Part shown: positions 7,617 to 12,616 of the stretch, piece after piece
Numbering within the stretch: position 1 is the first letter of the stretch
Layout: each line of letters opens with the position of its first letter
From: a bacterium UBA7470
GTDB lineage: Bacteria; Pseudomonadota; Gammaproteobacteria; Burkholderiales; Burkholderiaceae_C
Length of the DNA stretch: 12,616 nucleotides
Direction: 5' to 3'
Assembly: GCA_002479815.1 (NCBI GenBank)
Contig: DLPA01000143.1
Span: 197 to 12,812 of the forward strand
Notes under the pieces: generated by a model
The model's database searches: none
Told to the model about the DNA's origin: nothing
Seen by the model: the letters and a program-made list of their open reading frames with translations, nothing else
Program-made: the position numbers and the translations under genes

Positions 7617-8702
7617 ATGAGCACCACCACCGTTTTGCGCCAGCACGCTGAAGAGCAATTTGCCGAAGAATTGGCGGCCCTGCAACAGGTCGATCAGCGC
7701 CAGCGTCCCCCCAACTGGAAACTCTCGCCTTGGGCGGTGGTCACGTATTTGATGGGCGGCAAACTCAGCAACGGCTTTGAGATCATGCCCAAATACATCG
7801 GCAACCAGCGGCTGATGGAAATCGCCGTCTCCACCCTTGCTACCGACCGCGCCTTGCTGCTGTACGGCGTGCCCGGCACGGCCAAATCGTGGGTGTCTGA
7901 GCACTTGGCGGCTGCCGTCTCGGGCGACTCCACCATGCTGATTCAGGGCACGGCAGGCACGAGTGAGGAACAACTGCGCTACGGCTGGAACTATGCGCAA
8001 CTGCTGGCGAATGGCCCTTCAGAAGCCGCCCTTGTGCCCAGCCCGCTGATGAACGCCATGCGCTTGGGCAAAATCGCCCGCGTCGAAGAACTCACCCGCA
8101 TCCCCGCCGACGTGCAAGACAGCCTCATCACCGTCTTGTCTGAAAAAACCCTGCCCATCCCCGAACTGAGTTCTGAAGTGCAGGCCACACGCGGCTTTTC
8201 CGTCATCGCCACCGCCAACAACCGCGACAAGGGCGTGAACGAACTCTCCAGCGCCTTGAAACGTCGCTTCAACACCGTGGTGCTGCCCGTGCCCGCGACT
8301 GAGGAAGAAGAAATTCGCATCGTCGAACGCCGCGTCAACGACCTAGGCCGCGCCCTGCAACTGCCCGCCGATCCACCCGCCCTGAAAGAAATTCGCCGCG
8401 TGGTGCAAATCTTCCGCGAGCTGCGCAATGGTCAAACCGAAGACGGCAAAACCCGCATCAAATCCCCCAGCTCCACCCTGTCCACCGCCGAAGCCATTTC
8501 CGTCATCAACAGCGGCATGGCCTTGGCGGGACATTTTGGAGATGGCGTGCTGCACGCGCACGACATCGCCTCAGGGCTGATCGGTGCGGTCGTCAAAGAC
8601 CCCGTGCAAGACATGGTGGTGTGGAAGGAATACCTAGAAACCGTGGTCAAAGAACGCGATGACTGGAAAGAACTCTACCGCGCCTGCCGCGAGCAGCTCT
8701 AA
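7617..8702 (+). CDS. MoxR-family AAA+ ATPase (YehL-like)
   Basis: This is a 361-residue cytosolic AAA+ ATPase of the MoxR branch, whose members work with VWA-domain partners to remodel or metal-load client proteins. Walker A is GVPGTAKS (84-91). The segment corresponding to Walker B reads IARVEE (153-158), so the usual Asp-Glu pair is Glu-Glu. Sensor 1 is ATANNRDKG (about 198-206) and the arginine finger region is LSSALKRRFNTVVLP (210-224), both typical. The C-terminal third (about 230-361) is the helical lid with an additional conserved-looking IKSPSSTLSTAEAISVINSG segment. The start at 7617 is supported by AAGGA; residues 1-30 form a charged helix. It lies 65 bp after the DUF5691-type gene and 21 bp before the DUF5682-type gene, clearly co-transcribed. 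The E. coli counterpart appears to be YehL. The client is presumably encoded within the cassette. Confidence 0.9.
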   Translation: MSTTTVLRQHAEEQFAEELAALQQVDQRQRPPNWKLSPWAVVTYLMGGKLSNGFEIMPKYIGNQRLMEIAVSTLATDRALLLYGVPGTAKSWVSEHLAAAVSGDSTMLIQGTAGTSEEQLRYGWNYAQLLANGPSEAALVPSPLMNAMRLGKIARVEELTRIPADVQDSLITVLSEKTLPIPELSSEVQATRGFSVIATANNRDKGVNELSSALKRRFNTVVLPVPATEEEEIRIVERRVNDLGRALQLPADPPALKEIRRVVQIFRELRNGQTEDGKTRIKSPSSTLSTAEAISVINSGMALAGHFGDGVLHAHDIASGLIGAVVKDPVQDMVVWKEYLETVVKERDDWKELYRACREQL

Positions 8703-8723
8703 GCCACGCACAGAAGAGGCCCC

Positions 8724-11354
8724 ATGTCCCTTTCTGACCCCACCACGTCCCCGGACACCGAAGCCACTGCGCCGGACGATGCGGCCTTGGCGGACGCTGC
8801 GTCCACCACCGCAGCCCTCACAACCACCGCCACTGCCGCAGAGGTGCGCTACTTTGGCATTCGTCACCACGGGCCGGGCTGTGCCCGCAGCCTGCAACGC
8901 GCCTTGGCCGATTGGCAACCCGATTGCGTGCTGATCGAAGGCCCGCCCGATGCCGAAGCCGAACTGCTGTCCTTCGTCACCCATGCCGACTTGCAGCCCC
9001 CTGTGGCCTTGCTGGTGTACAGCGTCGAATCGCCCGACCTAGCCGCGTTTTACCCCTTTGCCGAGTTCTCCCCCGAGTGGCAAGCCTTGCGCCACGGCCA
9101 CCTGCATGGCGTGCCCACCCGCTTCATCGACTTGCCGCAAACCGTGCGCTTGGCCCAACAAAAAGCCGAGCAAGACGCACGCAAAGCCGCGCTAGAAGAA
9201 CTGGCGAAAAAAATAGAAGCTGAAGCAGCCTTGCAAGACGGCAAGGAAGGCAAAGAAGATGAGGAAGACGACGTACCACCAGCAAGCACAAGCACCGACC
9301 CCGCAGCCTCAGCCCCTGAGGACACCTCCGTCGAACTGGCCTTACTAGGCCGCGATCCTCTAGATGCGCTGGCTGAAGCCGCAGGCTTTGCCGATGGGGA
9401 AAGCTGGTGGAATCATTTGGTAGAAGAACGTGGCCCCGACAGCGACAGCTCCGAACTGTTCACCGCCATCAACGAAGCCATGACGGTGCTGCGGGACACT
9501 TGGCCCAACGCCTACCGAGGTCACACCGAAGCCGGGCGCTTGCAAGAAGCCCAACGCGAAGCCCACATGCGCCAGTGCGTGCGCGAGGCACAAAAAGCCG
9601 GCCATCAACGCATCGCCGTGGTGTGCGGTGCATGGCACGTTCCCGCCCTTGTGCCGATTGCACCCGTCTTGCCACCGCCACCGGTGTCTGACGATCCCAA
9701 GGCTTTGAAAACCCTGCAAAAAGCCTTCGACAAAGCCTGCAAAGAGGCTGAGAAAGAAGCGGACAAGGCCGACAAAGCACGTCCCAAAGCCGATGCGGCC
9801 TTGCTCAAAGGCTTGCCCAAACTCAAAGTACAAACGACTTGGGTGCCGTGGACGTATGCCCATTTGACCCGTGACAGTGGCTATGGCGCGGGCATCGCCG
9901 CCCCTGGTTGGTACGACTTTTTGTGGCATCTGCCCCCGCACAGCGCCCGCTCGACGGCGTGGCTGTCGCGCATTGGGCGCTTGCTGCGCGAGCAGCAAAT
10001 CGATTGCTCTTCGGCCCACTTGATCGAAGCCATACGCTTGTCCGACACCTTGGCGGCCTTGCGCGGTCACAGCGCCCCCGGCCTAGAAGAGATGGACGAG
10101 GCCGTCCGCACCACCTTGTTCATGGGCGAGTCGGCCCCCTTGCGCTTGATTCACGAGGCCTTGACCGTCAGCCAACGGCTAGGTCATGTCCCTGCCGACG
10201 TGCCCGCCGTGCCCTTGCAACGGGATTTGGAACAACACCAAAAAACCCTGCGCCTCAAACCCGAAGCCCTAGAAAAACACCTAGAGCTGGATTTGCGCAA
10301 CGCCACCGACTTGGGACGCAGCCAACTGCTGCACCGCCTGCGCTTGCTCGGCATTCCGTGGGGGCGAGTCAGCAGTGCCAGTGGCAAAGGCACGTTCAAA
10401 GAAGCATGGGTACTGCGCTGGGAGCCTGAGCTGTCGGTGCAAGTCATCGAAGCCAGTCGCTACGGCTCTACTGTCGCTGCCGCTGCCACCAGCCGCGTCA
10501 TCGAGCAATCGCAAAGCACCGACTCACTGGCCGAACTCGCCCACCTCATCGACGAGGTATTGCTGGCCGATTTAGAAGCTGCGGTACACGCCGTCAGTGC
10601 CACGCTGCAATCCCGCGCCGCCACCACAGGCGACGCGCTGCAACTGATTGCCGCCGTGCCGCCGCTGGCGCGCGTGTTTCGCTACGGCAGCGTGCGTCAG
10701 ATGGATGGGGATTTGTTGGCCCATGTGCTCGACGGCCTCATTACCCGTGGTGCGATTGGGCTGGCCTTGGCCTGCCAAGGCTTGGACGAAAGTGCCGCCA
10801 CCGCCTTGCGTGAGCCTTTGCTGGGCGCACACGAAGCCATCGGCCTGCACGCCCAAACCAAAGGCAGCACCGAGCAACTGGACTTGTGGCACAAGGCGCT
10901 CATACAAATCGCCCAAGGCGAATTGCCGCACCCGCTGCTGCGCGGCTTGTGCAGCCGTTTGCTGTTGGATGGAGGACAGTGGGACTCCGAGGCTGCGGGC
11001 CTCCAGCTTTCACGCCAACTCTCCGCTGGTGCGCCACCGCTGGAAGCCGCGCAGTGGTTGGAGGGCTTTTTGAACCGCAATGCGATGGTGCTGCTGCACA
11101 ACGACACCTTATGGGGCTTGGTCGATCTCTGGCTGGAAGGCTTGAGCGACGCGCATTTTGTGCAAATCGTGCCCTTGGTGCGCCGCAGTTTTGCCAACTT
11201 CTCGGCCTCCGAGCGTCACGACTTGGGCCAACGGGCAGTGCGCGGTCGTGAAGGGGCGGTGTCTAAGGACGGGGCCGACGCGAAGGATTGCGATGCCACC
11301 CGCGCCGTCTTACCCCTGCCCTTGTTGCGCTTGATTTTGGGAGTTTCCGCATGA
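8724..11354 (+). CDS. DUF5682-type protein (YehM-like), possible TraB/TIKI-like hydrolase
   Basis: This is a large 876-residue cytosolic protein. After an Ala/Thr-rich tail (1-39), the N-terminal domain has RYFGIRHHGPGCARSL (43-57), CVLIEGPPDAEAE (68-80), REAHMRQCV (278-286) and VVCGAWHVPAL (299-309). These positions of His, Glu, Arg and a second Gly-x-x-His recall the TraB/TIKI/EreA-ChaN superfamily; this is my inference from motif order, not a known activity. Two low-complexity charged insertions interrupt it: an acidic one at about 145-200 and a Lys/Ala-rich one at about 325-360. The conserved-looking LTRDSGYGAGIAAPGWYDFLW (381-401) ends this part. The remaining roughly 470 residues are Leu-rich helices. 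AGAAGAGG (8712-8719) precedes the ATG closely. It lies between the AAA+ and VWA genes and overlaps the VWA start by 4 bp, so it is probably an obligate partner. E. coli YehM appears related. Confidence 0.82.
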   Translation: MSLSDPTTSPDTEATAPDDAALADAASTTAALTTTATAAEVRYFGIRHHGPGCARSLQRALADWQPDCVLIEGPPDAEAELLSFVTHADLQPPVALLVYSVESPDLAAFYPFAEFSPEWQALRHGHLHGVPTRFIDLPQTVRLAQQKAEQDARKAALEELAKKIEAEAALQDGKEGKEDEEDDVPPASTSTDPAASAPEDTSVELALLGRDPLDALAEAAGFADGESWWNHLVEERGPDSDSSELFTAINEAMTVLRDTWPNAYRGHTEAGRLQEAQREAHMRQCVREAQKAGHQRIAVVCGAWHVPALVPIAPVLPPPPVSDDPKALKTLQKAFDKACKEAEKEADKADKARPKADAALLKGLPKLKVQTTWVPWTYAHLTRDSGYGAGIAAPGWYDFLWHLPPHSARSTAWLSRIGRLLREQQIDCSSAHLIEAIRLSDTLAALRGHSAPGLEEMDEAVRTTLFMGESAPLRLIHEALTVSQRLGHVPADVPAVPLQRDLEQHQKTLRLKPEALEKHLELDLRNATDLGRSQLLHRLRLLGIPWGRVSSASGKGTFKEAWVLRWEPELSVQVIEASRYGSTVAAAATSRVIEQSQSTDSLAELAHLIDEVLLADLEAAVHAVSATLQSRAATTGDALQLIAAVPPLARVFRYGSVRQMDGDLLAHVLDGLITRGAIGLALACQGLDESAATALREPLLGAHEAIGLHAQTKGSTEQLDLWHKALIQIAQGELPHPLLRGLCSRLLLDGGQWDSEAAGLQLSRQLSAGAPPLEAAQWLEGFLNRNAMVLLHNDTLWGLVDLWLEGLSDAHFVQIVPLVRRSFANFSASERHDLGQRAVRGREGAVSKDGADAKDCDATRAVLPLPLLRLILGVSA

Positions 11355-12610
11355 GCACCCCCTCCACATCGGCCTTGGCCTCACCCTCGACCTCGGTCTC
11401 AACCTCGCCCGACCCCACCATTCCACACACCACGCGCTTGCAACGCTGGCGCTTGGTGTTGGGGGAGCAGGCCAAAGACAGTTGTGGGCAACCGCCGCCC
11501 AATCAACAAGCCATCGAAAAAGCCCTTGCCGCACTGTACGACCCCGATGGCCCGAACGGGCTGCGCTCTCGTCCTTCGGGGCCACGCAGTGCCGGACGCG
11601 GCAACTCGGCCCCCACGGTGTCGCGCTGGTTGGGCGACATCCGCAACTACTTCCCCAGCTCGGTGGTGCAAGTGATGCAGCGCGACGCGCTAGAGCGCCT
11701 GCAACTGCGCCAAATGCTCTTAGAGCCAGAAATGCTGGAGCAAGTCCAGCCCGATGTGCATTTGGTGGCGAATTTGGTGTCCATGTCGGGCGTGATCCCC
11801 GAGGAAACCAAGGCCACGGCCCGCATGGTGGTCAAGCGTGTGGTCGATGAGCTGATGAAAAAGCTGGACGAACCCCTGCGCAGCGCCGTCAGTGGGGCAC
11901 TGGATCGCAGCCAACGCAACCGCCGCCCACGCCTGTCGGAAATCGACTGGCATCGCACCATACGCAGCAACCTGCGCCACTGGCTGCCAGAGTACCGCAC
12001 CATCGTCCCCCAAACCTTGGTGGGCTACGGGCGCAAAGTCCGCCGCCCGCAGCGGGAAGTGATTTTGTGCATCGACCAAAGTGGGTCGATGGCGGAATCG
12101 GTGGTCTATTCCAGCATTTTTGGCGCGGTGATGGCAAGTCTGCCTGCGGTGGCGACCAAGCTGGTGGTGTTCGATACCGCCATTGTCGATTTGACCGAAC
12201 AACTGCAAGACCCCGTGGATTTGCTGTTCGGCGTGCAATTGGGTGGTGGTACGGACATCAATGGCGCGATTGGCTATTGCCAAGGCTTGATTCAAGAGCC
12301 GCGCAACACCATCCTCGTGCTGATTTCCGATTTGTACGAAGGCGGCGTAGAGGCCGGGCTGCTGCGCCGCGCCAGCGAGTTGGTGGAGTCGGGCGTGCAA
12401 TTCGTCACCTTGCTGGCCTTGAGCGACGAAGGCGCTCCCGCCTACGACCGCGACTTGGCCTCCAAACTCGCCGCCCTCGGTGTGCCCAGCTTTGCCTGCA
12501 CCCCCGATGCCTTTCCGGGCTTAATGGCCGCCACCATACGCCGTGAGGACATCAATACGTGGGCGGCAGGCCAAGGCATCAAAACCAGTCGAGCGGCACA
12601 AGCCAAGTAG
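11351..12610 (+). CDS. VWA-domain protein, partner of the MoxR ATPase (YehP-like)
   Basis: This 419-residue cytosolic protein has a C-terminal von Willebrand A domain (about 234-405). The MIDAS metal site is intact: DQSGS (242-246), the Thr of GGGTD (298-302), and the Asp of ISDLYEGG (D327). A Mg-dependent interaction surface is therefore expected. The first 27 residues are a Ser/Thr/Pro tail. The middle (about 85-215) is helical, with RWLGDIRNYFP (92-102) and LSEIDWHRTIRSNLRHWLPEY (195-215), a layout shared with VWA partners of MoxR ATPases. The ATG at 11351 forms an ATGA overlap with the stop of the preceding gene, pointing to translational coupling; an in-frame ATG at 11288 lies inside that gene and is not preferred. 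The stop is TAG. The E. coli counterpart appears to be YehP. Only six bases follow in the window, so a further operon gene cannot be excluded. Confidence 0.9.
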   Translation: MSTPSTSALASPSTSVSTSPDPTIPHTTRLQRWRLVLGEQAKDSCGQPPPNQQAIEKALAALYDPDGPNGLRSRPSGPRSAGRGNSAPTVSRWLGDIRNYFPSSVVQVMQRDALERLQLRQMLLEPEMLEQVQPDVHLVANLVSMSGVIPEETKATARMVVKRVVDELMKKLDEPLRSAVSGALDRSQRNRRPRLSEIDWHRTIRSNLRHWLPEYRTIVPQTLVGYGRKVRRPQREVILCIDQSGSMAESVVYSSIFGAVMASLPAVATKLVVFDTAIVDLTEQLQDPVDLLFGVQLGGGTDINGAIGYCQGLIQEPRNTILVLISDLYEGGVEAGLLRRASELVESGVQFVTLLALSDEGAPAYDRDLASKLAALGVPSFACTPDAFPGLMAATIRREDINTWAAGQGIKTSRAAQAK

Positions 12611-12616
12611 CCCGAA

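Noticed and set aside
9360..10070. Minus-strand open frame of 236 codons opposite the DUF5682-type gene
   Set aside because: It is a shadow frame: it is Gly/Arg/Gln-rich, has no motif, and lies wholly inside the better-supported gene.
11357..11420. TCGACCTCGG-like repetitiveness in the Ser/Thr/Pro tail of the VWA gene
   Set aside because: It reflects biased codons for a low-complexity tail; there is no regular repeat unit and no sign of a mobile or regulatory element.

Overview
The window most likely comes from a Betaproteobacterium of the Burkholderiales type, probably one that oxidises reduced sulfur. This rests on a flavocytochrome c sulfide dehydrogenase flavoprotein next to a periplasmic diheme cytochrome c, on a LemA plus long M48 peptidase pair of the kind common in that group, and on the overall codon style. 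No rRNA or other marker is present, so the taxonomy is an inference. There are no tRNAs, insertion sequences or CRISPR arrays, and no gene-free stretch exceeds about 260 bases.

Region 1 (1-1560, + strand) is respiratory. It holds the C-terminal part of FccB/SoxF, a strong intrinsic terminator, a secreted diheme cytochrome c4/c553-type protein that is the plausible electron acceptor, and a second intrinsic terminator. Codon use inside fccB changes abruptly at about position 219: 72 of 72 codons end in G or C before it, and 27 of the next 72 end in A or T. This looks like a recombination breakpoint or an assembly join.

Region 2 (1576-4070, - strand) is a two-gene membrane operon. LemA is followed by an M48 zinc metalloprotease, and the two overlap by one base (TGATG). 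It converges on region 1.

Region 3 (4071-4323) is an AT-rich divergent intergenic segment with a candidate sigma70 promoter for the + strand and a small inverted repeat.

Region 4 (4324-12610, + strand) is a compact five-gene operon: SWIM zinc-finger protein, DUF5691-type protein, MoxR-family AAA+ ATPase, DUF5682-type protein, VWA protein. Gaps shrink from 54 and 65 bp to 21 bp and finally a 4-bp overlap. I recognise it as the same kind of cassette as E. coli yehL/yehM/yehP/yehQ, whose function is not established. The AAA+ ATPase and the MIDAS-containing VWA protein presumably form a chaperone or remodelling pair like RavA-ViaA or NorQ-NorD. The large DUF5682 protein between them carries histidine and acidic motifs reminiscent of the TraB/TIKI/EreA-ChaN hydrolase superfamily and could be the effector or client. 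The SWIM protein may supply nucleic-acid or protein recognition, and DUF5691 a helical scaffold. This cassette is the most interesting content of the window.
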